A program made the translations under genes and the position numbers. A DNA stretch of 64,000 nt from Gordonia mangrovi (GTDB lineage: Bacteria; Actinomycetota; Actinomycetes; Mycobacteriales; Mycobacteriaceae). The notes below the pieces were generated by a model, which worked only from the letters and a program-made list of their open reading frames with translations, was not told the DNA's origin and ran no database searches. Below, piece after piece: positions 15,963-24,171 of the stretch (its first letter is position 1; each line of letters begins with the position of its first letter). The stretch covers positions 124,001 to 188,000 of the forward strand of contig NZ_CP102850.1 of NCBI RefSeq assembly GCF_024734075.1, in the 5' to 3' direction.

Positions 15963-16796
15963 TCAGGAACGAGTTCGGCTGCGGACATCGTCGATGACGG
16001 CATCGTTGAACTCACTCCACAGGGGTTTGGCCCATGCACCGAAGTCGCGGTCGGTGAGCACGACACATGCGGCCTGCAGTTCCGGATCCACCCAGCAGAA
16101 CGTCCCCGCCTGTCCGAAGTGACCGAAGGTGCGCGGCGAGTTCTGAGTTCCGGTCCAGTGCGGGCTCTTGTGGGACCGGATCTCGAATCCCAGCCCCCAG
16201 TCGTTCGGCTTCTGCTTTCCGTAGCCGGGTACGAAACCGTCGAGGCCCGGAAATTGCACCGATACCGCGTCGGTCGCGAGGTCGGCCGACAACACCGTCG
16301 GCGACAGCAGATCCGTGGCAAATCGCGCGAGGTCGGCGACGCACGAGCGGGCTCCGTGACCGGCCGGCCCGACCAGTTCCGTCGACGACATGCCGAGCGG
16401 TTCGCAGACCGCCTGCCGCAGGTACGTGGCGAAGTCGATGTCGGTGGCGGCCTGCACCGTTTCGGCGAGCACTTCGAAACCGGCACTGGAATAAATGCGT
16501 TGGGTCGCGACGGGCGCGATGACCTCGCGGCTGGCGAAATCCAGACCCGAGGCGTGCGACAGCAGATGCGCAATGGTGGCGTCAGGCGGCCCGGCCGGGT
16601 CGTCGAGGCTCACCGCCTCCTCCTCGACGGCGACCAACACCGCCTGCGCCACCAAGGGTTTGGTCACCGAGGCGAGTTCGAACACGCGAGTGGGGTCACC
16701 GAATTGATCGATGACCCCACTCGTCGAGACGATCGCGGCCGAGACGTTGTCGACCGGCCATTGCGCCAACGCATTCAAAGACGACACATCGGCCAC
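15963..16796 (-). CDS. Serine hydrolase, class C beta-lactamase fold
   Basis: Cytosolic serine hydrolase of the beta-lactamase/EstB group (277 residues). Nucleophile and general base are Ser43 and Lys46 (SVTK). The second motif is Tyr102-Ser-Ser104, with Ser where penicillin-binding enzymes have Asn. HFGQAG near residue 225 stands in for the KTG motif. There is no signal peptide, which argues against a role in cell-wall synthesis or beta-lactam resistance and favours an esterase or peptidase activity. GTG start; no strong ribosome site. It lies 24 nt downstream of the alcohol dehydrogenase on the same strand and may be cotranscribed with it. Confidence 0.85.
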   Translation of the reverse strand: MADVSSLNALAQWPVDNVSAAIVSTSGVIDQFGDPTRVFELASVTKPLVAQAVLVAVEEEAVSLDDPAGPPDATIAHLLSHASGLDFASREVIAPVATQRIYSSAGFEVLAETVQAATDIDFATYLRQAVCEPLGMSSTELVGPAGHGARSCVADLARFATDLLSPTVLSADLATDAVSVQFPGLDGFVPGYGKQKPNDWGLGFEIRSHKSPHWTGTQNSPRTFGHFGQAGTFCWVDPELQAACVVLTDRDFGAWAKPLWSEFNDAVIDDVRSRTRS

Positions 16797-16820
16797 ACTA
16801 CCGACATGCCGGGATGACGC

Positions 16821-17951
16821 TCAGCGGTCGGCGTCGGTGTATCGGATCACGCCGCGGATGTTCTTACCGTCGAGCATGTCCTGATAGCCCTCGTTGATCT
16901 GGTCCAGGCGGTACTGCCGCGTGATCATGTCCTCGATGTTGAGCTTGCCCATCCGATACATCGACAACAGTTGCGGGATGTCGAGCTTCGGATTGGCCCC
17001 GCCGAAGATGCTGCCCTGCAGATTCTTCTGCAGCAGCGTCAACATGGACAGGTTCAGCGTCACCTCGTTCTCGAGCATGTTGCCCATACCGGTGAGCACG
17101 CAGGTACCGGCCTTGGCGGTGATCCCCATCCAGGTGTCGACATCCTTACCGTGCACTTCGCCGACGGTGACGATCACCTTGTGGCACATGTGGCCGTTGG
17201 TCAACTCGGCGATGCTCATCGCGGCCTCTTCCACCGATGCGAACGCATGGGTGGCACCGAACTTCATCGCCTGCTCGCGCTTCCACTCCACCGGGTCGAT
17301 CGCGATCACGTTGCGGGCGCCCGAGATGACCGCACCCTGCAGCGCCGCGGTGCCGACACCGCCCACGCCGACGATGGCGACGTCCTCGCCGGGGCGCACA
17401 TGACCGCTACGCGTCGACGAGCCGTACCCCGTCGGGATGCCGCAGCCACACAGTGCGGCGACCTCGAACGGGATGTCCTTGTCGATCTTCACCGCCGAGG
17501 CCTCGTGGACCACCATGTAGGGCGAGAAGGTGCCGAGCAGGGTCATCGGGTAGACCGGTTCCCCTTCCGCCGTGTGGATGCGAAAGGTGTTGTCGGAAAC
17601 GGCTTCACCCTGCAACAGCATCGCGCCGAAGTCACACAGGTTGGCCAGACCCGCCTTACACGAGGGGCACTTGCCACACGACGGGATGAACGACAACACC
17701 ACGTGGTCGCCGACCTCGAAGTCGGTGACGCCCTCCCCTACCTCCTCGACCACACCGGCACCCTCGTGCCCACCCAGGATGGGGAACCCGGCCATCGGGA
17801 TGCCGCCGGTCATCAGATGATGATCCGAGTGGCACATACCGGCCGCTTCCATCCGGATCTTGATCTCGCTGCGCTGCGGATCGCCGATCTCGATCTCCTC
17901 GATCTCCCACGGCTTGTTGTTCTCCCGCAGCAGCGCACCCTTGGTCTTCAC
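16821..17951 (-). CDS. NDMA-dependent (nicotinoprotein) alcohol dehydrogenase
   Basis: Zinc-dependent medium-chain alcohol dehydrogenase of the nicotinoprotein class, in which NAD(H) stays bound and an external acceptor (N,N-dimethyl-4-nitrosoaniline in assays) recycles it. Catalytic zinc ligands lie in GMCHSDHH, GGHEGAG and LCGCGIPTGYG. The structural zinc loop is CGKCPSCKAGLANLC and the dinucleotide fold GVGGVG. 376 residues; the segments HTAEGEPVYPM and LTLLQKNLQGSIFGG fit the actinobacterial NDMA group. The GTG start is fixed by GGAGG seven bases upstream. It probably oxidises primary alcohols to aldehydes; in vivo partner unknown. It fits a setting rich in fatty-acyl genes. Confidence 0.9.
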   Translation of the reverse strand: MKTKGALLRENNKPWEIEEIEIGDPQRSEIKIRMEAAGMCHSDHHLMTGGIPMAGFPILGGHEGAGVVEEVGEGVTDFEVGDHVVLSFIPSCGKCPSCKAGLANLCDFGAMLLQGEAVSDNTFRIHTAEGEPVYPMTLLGTFSPYMVVHEASAVKIDKDIPFEVAALCGCGIPTGYGSSTRSGHVRPGEDVAIVGVGGVGTAALQGAVISGARNVIAIDPVEWKREQAMKFGATHAFASVEEAAMSIAELTNGHMCHKVIVTVGEVHGKDVDTWMGITAKAGTCVLTGMGNMLENEVTLNLSMLTLLQKNLQGSIFGGANPKLDIPQLLSMYRMGKLNIEDMITRQYRLDQINEGYQDMLDGKNIRGVIRYTDADR

Positions 17952-18103
17952 CTGACATCCTCCACTTCCGACAACGACTCGACCGACTTCCATCGCCCCC
18001 CGGCAGACGCCGACGACCTAGAAGAGACCCTAGTCACTTTCGTGCAGAAATGGAACGTGTTCTAGTCCGAGATTCCTCCCACCGCAAACCCCACACAGAC
18101 GAA

Positions 18104-18170
18104 CGGACCGCATGCACAGCCCCGAGTGCACGCGGTCCGCTCTCACGCCCGGATCGACGCCACGATCCGG
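18104..18170 (-). terminator. Double hairpin after the acyl-CoA ligase gene
   Basis: Two inverted repeats follow the stop of the minus-strand ligase gene: a perfect 8-bp stem with 6-nt loop (18149-18156 with 18163-18170), then a 14-bp stem with one mismatch (18104-18117 with 18126-18139). They probably terminate the crotonase-ligase transcript before the alcohol dehydrogenase gene. Confidence 0.65.
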
Positions 18171-18177
18171 CTCACGC

Positions 18178-19782
18178 TCAGTTCGCCAGGCCGGCATCCT
18201 TGCTGCCGTAGGACGAACGCAGCGTCGGCTTGACCACCTTGCCGCCGGCGTTACGCGGCAGCTCGTCGACGATGACCAGGTCCTTGGGGTGCTTGAACCG
18301 GGCCAGGTTCTCGTTCAGATAGGGCTCCATCTCCTCCAGCGTGAGATCGTCGACGCCCTCGGCGAGCACCACCACGGCGACGGGCACCTCGCCCCACTTC
18401 TCGTGTGCGCGACCGATGATCGCGGCCTCCGAGATCTTCTCGTAGCCGAACAGGGCGTTCTCCACCTCGGCGCAGTAGATGTTCTCGCCACCGGAGATGA
18501 TCATGTCCTTGGCACGGTCGACGACGTAGAGGAAGCCCTCCTCGTCCTCACGGACCAGGTCACCGGAGTGGAACCACCCTCCGTGGAACGCATCCGCGGT
18601 GCCCTGCGGGTTCTGCCAGTAGCCCTTCATCATGTTGGGTCCGCGGTAGACGATCTCGCCGACGTCACCGCGCGCCACGTCGTTCATCTCCGGGTCCACG
18701 ACGCGTGCGGTCACCGCCGGCACCACCTTGCCGATCGAGCCGATCTTGCGCAGCGCATCCTTGCCCTCGAGGACACAGGTGATCGGCGACATCTCGGTCT
18801 GCCCGAAGACGGCGACATTGACTGCATCCGGGAAGGTCTCGCTCATCGCCCGGAGCACGGTGTCCGATGCCGGCGCCGCACCCCAGCTGATCACGCGCAG
18901 CTTGAGGTCACGCGGCTTCGCCTGCTGAGCGGCGCACACCGCCTGCCACTGCGCGGGCACCAGGAAGATCGACGTGGTGCCCTCCTGCTCCAGGATGTCG
19001 AGCATGTCGTTGGGGTCGAATGCCCCCAGCGGATGGATCACCGAGAGCGCGCCCATGTAGAACAGCGGGGTCATCGCGCCGAGGCCGGCGATGTGGAACA
19101 TCGGTGCAACGCAGGCCCCGATGTCATCGGACCGGGTCTGCAGGGCCTGCAGACAGGTAACCGCCTGCGCCTGCAGGTTGGTGTGGGTGAGCATGGCACC
19201 CTTGGGCTTTCCGGTGGTGCCCGAGGTGTACATGATCAACGCCACGGTCTCTTCGGGGATGTCGATCTCCGGCAGATCCGAGGAATCCTCGGCCATCAGT
19301 TCTTCGTACTTCAGGTGCGCAGCATTGTCGGTGTCGCCGACCACGATCGTCGAATCGATCGCACCGGTGGAGGCCACCACCGCGTCGGCGAGCGGCGCCA
19401 GCAGCGACTCGGTGACGATCACCTTCGCGCCGCTGTCGGAGACCAGGAAGGCGATCTCGGCGGGGCTCATCCGGACGTTGACCGGCACCGGGATCGCACC
19501 GATGAGGTTGGCGCCGAGGGTTGCCTCCACGTACTCGCTCCGGTTGAGCATGACCAACAGGATGCGGTCACCGAATCCGACGCCTCGACGGCTCAGTGCT
19601 GCGGCGAAGGCCCGAGTGCGCTCGTCGAGTTCACGCCACGTGGTCACCTGGCCGAGGAACTTCAGCGCGGGACGATCGGGCGTCATGAAGGCGTGACGGC
19701 GCACCTGGTTGTTCCAGTGGTTGCGCCGCGACCGCAGTGGCTCGGTCGTGAGATCGCTGGCCGGGTCGATGGTTGCGGTCAT
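18178..19782 (-). CDS. fadD5: Fatty-acyl-CoA ligase, FadD5-like
   Basis: AMP-binding (ANL superfamily) acyl-CoA synthetase of 534 residues; it activates a fatty or similar carboxylic acid through an acyl-AMP intermediate. The P-loop YTSGTTGKPKG, the A5-type motif VAVFGQTEMSP, the A7 segment GGWFHSGDLV with DRAKDMIISGGENIYCAEVE, and the C-terminal catalytic Lys in NAGGKVVK are all present. The run FLVPAQWQAVCAAQQAKPRDLKLR-like region closely recalls mycobacterial FadD5, hence the symbol, given with moderate confidence. It lies 90 nt downstream of the crotonase gene on the same strand. In mycobacteria fadD5 opens the mce1 locus; here only an orphan Mce-associated gene is nearby. Confidence 0.9.
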   Translation of the reverse strand: MTATIDPASDLTTEPLRSRRNHWNNQVRRHAFMTPDRPALKFLGQVTTWRELDERTRAFAAALSRRGVGFGDRILLVMLNRSEYVEATLGANLIGAIPVPVNVRMSPAEIAFLVSDSGAKVIVTESLLAPLADAVVASTGAIDSTIVVGDTDNAAHLKYEELMAEDSSDLPEIDIPEETVALIMYTSGTTGKPKGAMLTHTNLQAQAVTCLQALQTRSDDIGACVAPMFHIAGLGAMTPLFYMGALSVIHPLGAFDPNDMLDILEQEGTTSIFLVPAQWQAVCAAQQAKPRDLKLRVISWGAAPASDTVLRAMSETFPDAVNVAVFGQTEMSPITCVLEGKDALRKIGSIGKVVPAVTARVVDPEMNDVARGDVGEIVYRGPNMMKGYWQNPQGTADAFHGGWFHSGDLVREDEEGFLYVVDRAKDMIISGGENIYCAEVENALFGYEKISEAAIIGRAHEKWGEVPVAVVVLAEGVDDLTLEEMEPYLNENLARFKHPKDLVIVDELPRNAGGKVVKPTLRSSYGSKDAGLAN

Positions 19783-19872
19783 GGGTTGTTCCTCCGTTCG
19801 TGCGCTGCTCTCGCAGGTCGCGTGTGGTGTTGTGTGGGTGTCGATGTCGGTCGGCGGGGATCTTCGGCGCCG

Positions 19873-20688
19873 TCAGGACTTGGCGCTGCTACCGGCGAAG
19901 GCTGCCATCGCGGCCTGGAATTCGGCGGACTGGAGCAATTCCGTCTGTCCATCGAGCTCGCGGTCGAGAGCGGCCTCGAAGTCGCCCATCGTGTGGGCAT
20001 CGAGCGCCGCCTTGGTCAGCCTCAGCGCGCTCGTCGAGGTGCCCGCCAGCTTGCCGACGACCTTGTCGACAGTGGCGTCGAGTTCGGATCGGTCGGCCAC
20101 GAGCCCACTCAGGAGCCCGGCACCGAATGCCTCTGCCGCCGGGAGCTTCTCGCCGAGCAAGGCCATGGTGTTCGCACGGGCCCGACCGATCGACGCGGCC
20201 ACCAACATCGATGCCCCACCGTCGGGCATGAGACCGATGTTGATGAAGGCCAACAGGAAATAGGACCGCTCGGTCGCGTACACCAGGTCCGAGGCCATCG
20301 CCAGCGATGCGCCGATGCCGACCGCAGGCCCATCCACTGACGCGATGACCGGGACCGGGACCGCCCGCACGGCACGAGCGAGCTCGGACCCTCCGGAGAT
20401 GACGCCGCGAGCCTGGCCGGCATCGAGACCACCGCTCGGATTACCGCCGGCGGTCTGGGCGATGTCGATGACGTCGGCCCCGGTGCTGAAGCTGCCACCG
20501 ACGCCGTCGATGATGACCACCCGCACGTCATCGCGCTGCGACCACTCGCCGAGCGCATCCATGATCGTGCGGGTGGCCGCGCCGTTGAGCGCATTCATCC
20601 GATGCTGCCGGTCGATCTCGATCCGGGCCACCCCTCGTGCGTCCACCTCGGCCCGCACCTCGTCGACCGCAGCGTCGTGCTCACTCAC
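19873..20688 (-). CDS. Enoyl-CoA hydratase/isomerase family protein
   Basis: Crotonase-fold enzyme (271 residues) acting on acyl-CoA thioesters, probably in beta-oxidation with the adjacent FadD5-like ligase. Oxyanion-hole elements are FSTGAD and DGPAVGIGASLAMASDLVYA. The active-site loop reads NIGLMPDGGAS: Asp where classical hydratases have Gly, a form found in PaaG-type isomerases, so isomerase activity is at least as likely as hydratase. The second canonical hydratase Glu is not evident. GTG start chosen 11 nt after GAGGAG; another GTG four codons upstream overlaps that site. Divergent from the tandem-TetR gene, which may control it. Confidence 0.85.
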   Translation of the reverse strand: MSEHDAAVDEVRAEVDARGVARIEIDRQHRMNALNGAATRTIMDALGEWSQRDDVRVVIIDGVGGSFSTGADVIDIAQTAGGNPSGGLDAGQARGVISGGSELARAVRAVPVPVIASVDGPAVGIGASLAMASDLVYATERSYFLLAFINIGLMPDGGASMLVAASIGRARANTMALLGEKLPAAEAFGAGLLSGLVADRSELDATVDKVVGKLAGTSTSALRLTKAALDAHTMGDFEAALDRELDGQTELLQSAEFQAAMAAFAGSSAKS

Positions 20689-20885
20689 TGTTCGCCTCAC
20701 TCCTCAAGCTCTGTCACCCTCGCCTGCCACAGGTGGATCGACGCCCACAGTACTATCACAGTGCGACCTAGATCACGAGAATACTCATTAACTTATCTTT
20801 GCGACAAGGTCGATTTTGCTGGGACTTTGTTGCTGTCAGAGGAATCTCGTATGGAGAAGTTCGATTCCGGCTAAGCTCGCATCTC

Positions 20886-22121
20886 ATGGCTTCACGTTCC
20901 CCGACCCCGACTGCTTCGCAGGGCCGCACGCCACGGCGTCGCCCGGCCGATCGGCGTGAAGTCATCCTGCGCGTGGCCGCCAAGGCGTTCAGCGGGAGCG
21001 GCTATCACGCTGTCCGTCTCGACGACATCGCCGAGGCCGCGGGCATCTCCGCGCCGGCCCTCTACCGGCACTTCCCGAACAAGTACGCCCTGTTCGCCGA
21101 GACGGCGCGCTCACTCGCCGACGCCCTGGCGGCGGCCACCGAGGCGGTGCCGATCTCGCCCGACGATCCCACGACCGAGTTGCGCGGGCTGCTCAGCGCG
21201 CTGACGGCCGCGGCGGTGGACAACCGGCGCACCGGCGGGATCTATCACTGGGAGGCCGACTACCTCATCGGCGACGACGCGCAGTACGTCCGCGCGATCG
21301 TGGTCGCCCAGCACCGGCGCATACGTGGCGTGCTGTACGCCTGCCGGCCCGATCTCGACGCCGCCTCGGCAGATCTCATCACTGCGGCCATGACGAGCGC
21401 GGTCGCCAGCCCTGCCACCCACCGCACGGCCCTGGCCGCGCGACAGATCGTGGCACTGATCACCGACGCCGCGATGTCGCTGACGGACGTGGAGTTGCCG
21501 CCGCAAGCGCCCATCGACCGCACGGGTGGCGGACTGTCCCCCACGTCGAAACGTGAGGTGCTGCTGGCGGAGTCGATCCGACTGTTCGCCGCCCGCGGGT
21601 TCCGCGAGGTGACGATCGACGACATCGCACGAGCCGCTGATCTGCCGCCGTCCGGCGTGTACCGACACTTCGAGAGCAAGGCCGCGATCCTGCAGGCGGC
21701 GTTCTGGCGGGCGTCCGATCGGGTCACCGCGATGATCTCCGATGCTTTGGCTCGCGCCGCCACTCCACGGGAGGCGATCGTGGCGCTGGTGACCGCCTAT
21801 TGCGACATGTGCTGCACCAACAACGACATCCTCGCCGTCTACGCCAGTGAGATCGGGAACGTCGAACCGCGACAACGCACCGAACTCCGCGCTCAGCAGC
21901 GCATCAATGTCGAGGAGTGGGCTGGTTGGCTGACCAGAGATCGTCCCGAACTGACCCCGGTGCAGGCACGCTTTCTGGTGCAGGCGGCACTGAACGTGAC
22001 GATGGACCTCACCCGCCCGCGCCGTCGACCGTCCGCCGAGCGGGTCAGCGCGCTGGGTCTGCGGCTGCTCCTGGCCGACCACACCCCCGGGGGTTCACAC
22101 CGTGTCGATCTCGGCCAGTAG
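20886..22121 (+). CDS. Tandem TetR-family regulator (two HTH domains)
   Basis: A 411-residue regulator made of two consecutive TetR/AcrR units. The first HTH spans about residues 23-75 (LDDIAEAAGISAPALYRHFPNK) with its own ligand domain to about 200. The second HTH spans about 220-270 (IDDIARAADLPPSGVYRHFESK) and again has a helical C-terminal domain. This duplicated layout occurs in some actinobacterial lipid-metabolism repressors; the usual TetR protein is about 200 residues. ATG is the first codon giving a family-like N-terminus. Divergent from the crotonase/ligase pair across about 200 nt, so control of those genes is the simplest reading. The 3' end overlaps the convergent Mce-associated gene by 27 bp. 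Confidence 0.9.
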   Translation: MASRSPTPTASQGRTPRRRPADRREVILRVAAKAFSGSGYHAVRLDDIAEAAGISAPALYRHFPNKYALFAETARSLADALAAATEAVPISPDDPTTELRGLLSALTAAAVDNRRTGGIYHWEADYLIGDDAQYVRAIVVAQHRRIRGVLYACRPDLDAASADLITAAMTSAVASPATHRTALAARQIVALITDAAMSLTDVELPPQAPIDRTGGGLSPTSKREVLLAESIRLFAARGFREVTIDDIARAADLPPSGVYRHFESKAAILQAAFWRASDRVTAMISDALARAATPREAIVALVTAYCDMCCTNNDILAVYASEIGNVEPRQRTELRAQQRINVEEWAGWLTRDRPELTPVQARFLVQAALNVTMDLTRPRRRPSAERVSALGLRLLLADHTPGGSHRVDLGQ

Positions 22122-22904
22122 CCACCGACCGTCGCGTTGCTCCAAGGTCACCTTGACCCGTGACTGATACTGAATACCCTCGGGCACCTGGGAATTCACC
22201 TGCGGCGAGGTGACCGTCTGGTCGAGTGTCACCAACACGACCGCTTTGCCGTCGGAGAGCGACACCACCCCGGCATCGTTGGACACCGCCTGCGATGTCC
22301 CCTCCACCGCGGCATTGCCGCGGCGCGCGTCCCGCGAGGAGGTGATGTAGGTCTTGGCGAATTCAGGGGTGGAGATCTCCTGGATTCGGCGGTCCAGGTC
22401 GTCGTAGCGGGCCGGATCATAGGTCGCGACAGTGGCCGCGTAGTCGCGTGCCACGCGCATGATCTCCGAGCGGGTTGCCTCCGACGGCCCTGCCGCCTCC
22501 GCACGGTCTTCGGCCTGCATCCAGGCGAAAGCGAAGGACACCGTGGTCGCGGCAAGGATCACCGAGAGCGCGGCCAGCACGATCGCCGCAGCCCGCACAC
22601 CACGCCGGGAACCGGTGGCGGCGACTCTCCCGGGAACCCGGTCCGTGGCGTCGCCCTCGCCCCGCCGCCGACCCCGGCGGCGCCTCTTCTTGCCGTCCGC
22701 CTCGGCACGCAGCCGATCGCGAGTGGAGCGATTGACGGCCAGGAATTCCTCACCGTCGAGCGAGGTCAGTTCCTCCGGTGATCGAGCACTCCCCACCCGC
22801 GGAGCATCTGCCGGGGACGAATCGGCGGCGGGATCGACGGCGGCGGGATCGACGGCGGCGGGATCGCTCTCGCCGGCTGACGGCGGCCGCTGAGACTTGG
22901 GCAT
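22095..22904 (-). CDS. Mce-associated membrane protein (orphan)
   Basis: A 269-residue protein with the Mce-associated (Mas) layout: a cytosolic N-terminal half rich in Pro/Ala/Asp and then Arg/Lys (KKRRRRGRRRG), one transmembrane helix at about residues 103-128, and an extracytoplasmic domain of about 140 residues ending in WLLAEIDTV. Such proteins accompany Mce lipid-import complexes in mycobacteria and are thought to stabilise them. No yrbE or mce gene lies in this window, so it is an orphan copy, although the nearby ligase resembles FadD5, which borders mce1. The N-terminal Pro-Ala-Ala-Val-Asp repeat comes from a 15-bp DNA repeat. Confidence 0.8.
   Translation of the reverse strand: MPKSQRPPSAGESDPAAVDPAAVDPAADSSPADAPRVGSARSPEELTSLDGEEFLAVNRSTRDRLRAEADGKKRRRRGRRRGEGDATDRVPGRVAATGSRRGVRAAAIVLAALSVILAATTVSFAFAWMQAEDRAEAAGPSEATRSEIMRVARDYAATVATYDPARYDDLDRRIQEISTPEFAKTYITSSRDARRGNAAVEGTSQAVSNDAGVVSLSDGKAVVLVTLDQTVTSPQVNSQVPEGIQYQSRVKVTLEQRDGRWLLAEIDTV
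22824..22866. repeat. 15-bp tandem repeat in Mce-associated gene
   Basis: GGCGGCGGGATCGAC is repeated twice exactly and a third time for 14 of 15 bases, encoding the Asp-Pro-Ala-Ala-Val units in the N-terminal linker of the Mce-associated protein. It is likely a slippage-generated, length-variable linker. Confidence 0.85.
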
Positions 22905-22955
22905 GCGACCAATGTAGCGGGCGCCGTATGTGGTGCAGGTCACTCACATCCCGTA

Positions 22956-22967
22956 CACATATATGTG
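22956..22967. promoter_or_regulatory. 12-bp palindrome in divergent promoter
   Basis: CACATATATGTG is a perfect 12-bp palindrome in the 127-nt gap between the Mce-associated gene and the acyl-CoA dehydrogenase. It is AT-rich in GC-rich surroundings and flanked by GATGTGAT. It is a good candidate operator, perhaps for the GntR regulator encoded just after the dehydrogenase; that link is inference. Confidence 0.45.
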
Positions 22968-23031
22968 ATGTGATACTTTCGAGCCGACTTGGAGCGCTGC
23001 TCCCGACCATGACGAAAGGCCAGATCCCGCG

Positions 23032-24171
23032 ATGGTGTCCTTCACCGACGAACAAACCGCATTCGCCAAGGCGGTCGCCGACTTCTGTCAGCGCGAAGCC
23101 GGCACCCGAGCGCAACGCGACGCGCTCACCGACAACGGTGCGGAACTGCATTCACCGGAGCTTTACCGCAAGATGGCCGCACTCGGCTGGACCGGCATCG
23201 TCGTCCCCGAGGAGTTCGGCGGCGCCGGCGCGGGCAACATGGAGATGTGCATCCTGCTGCAGGAGGCGATGCGCGGCAACGCGCCGATCGGCGGCATCGG
23301 CCCGACCCTGATCACGGCCGCCGCCTACCAGAAGTTCGCCGACGAACAGCTCAAGAAGGACGTCCTCGCCGGCGTCGTCGACGGCGATTCGCTGTCCATC
23401 TCGATGTCGGAACCCGAGGCCGGCTCCGACGTCGCGAACCTGACGTGTCGCGCCGAGAAGGTCGACGGCGGCTGGGTGATCAACGGTCAGAAGACTTGGT
23501 GTTCCAACGCGCACTTCGCCAAGTCGATCCTGCTCATCGCACGCACCGAGAAGACCGACAAGAAGCACGAGGGCCTGACCCAGTTCCACATCCCCGCCGG
23601 AACCCCGGGCCTCGAGGTCAAGGGCATCGACACCTTGGGCGGCCGTGAGGTCAACGACCTGTACTTCACCGACTGCGAGGTGCCTGATTCGGCCGTCGTC
23701 GGTGAGGTGGGCAACGGTTGGAACCAGCTGATGGCCGGACTCAACACCGAGCGGCTGATCCTCGCCGCGATGCAACTCGGCGTGGCAGAACGGTCGTTCG
23801 CCGACACCTTGGAGTTCATCACCGACCGCAAGCAGTTCGGCCGCCCCATCGGCACCTTCCAGGCGCTGCGCCACCGGATGGCCGACCTCGCCACCGAGAT
23901 CGAGTGCACACGGCAGCTGGTCTACGCGGTGGCACAGCAGGCTGACGACAATCCCACCAAGCTGCTGCCGCGCGAGGCCTCGATGGCGAAGCTCAAGGCC
24001 ACCGAGACGTCGAAGCGGATGACGATCGACGCGATGCAGATGATGGGTGGCTACGGCTACGCAACCGAGTTCGACGCGGAGCGCCTGATGCGCGGTGCGA
24101 TCATCTCGACCGTCTACGGTGGCACAAATGAAATCCAGCGCGACATCATCGGCAAGACCTACGGGCTCTGA
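23032..24171 (+). CDS. Acyl-CoA dehydrogenase
   Basis: FAD-dependent acyl-CoA dehydrogenase (379 residues) introducing the alpha-beta double bond of acyl-CoA esters. The FAD/substrate motifs SISMSEPEAGSD and WVINGQKTWCSNA are present, as is GGYGYATEFDAERLMRGA. The C-terminal catalytic position of the usual YEGTxxIQ reads YGGTNEIQ, with Gly in place of Glu. A Glu is found instead at residue 240 (NTERLILA), the position used by isovaleryl-CoA and long-chain dehydrogenases, so the enzyme is probably active with that base. The start is supported by GAAAGG upstream. A GntR-type regulator overlaps its 3' end, suggesting a self-contained, acyl-CoA-responsive pair. Confidence 0.92.
   Translation: MVSFTDEQTAFAKAVADFCQREAGTRAQRDALTDNGAELHSPELYRKMAALGWTGIVVPEEFGGAGAGNMEMCILLQEAMRGNAPIGGIGPTLITAAAYQKFADEQLKKDVLAGVVDGDSLSISMSEPEAGSDVANLTCRAEKVDGGWVINGQKTWCSNAHFAKSILLIARTEKTDKKHEGLTQFHIPAGTPGLEVKGIDTLGGREVNDLYFTDCEVPDSAVVGEVGNGWNQLMAGLNTERLILAAMQLGVAERSFADTLEFITDRKQFGRPIGTFQALRHRMADLATEIECTRQLVYAVAQQADDNPTKLLPREASMAKLKATETSKRMTIDAMQMMGGYGYATEFDAERLMRGAIISTVYGGTNEIQRDIIGKTYGL

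Noticed and set aside
15963..16796. Beta-lactam resistance gene
   Set aside because: It has the SxxK fold but no signal peptide, YSS instead of YxN and no KTG, so an esterase-like role is more likely.
18112..20340. 742-codon open frame on the plus strand
   Set aside because: It lies opposite the FadD5-like ligase and crotonase genes, whose motifs and lengths are clear. The antisense product is Arg/His/Val-rich without recognisable domains, as expected for GC-rich shadow frames.
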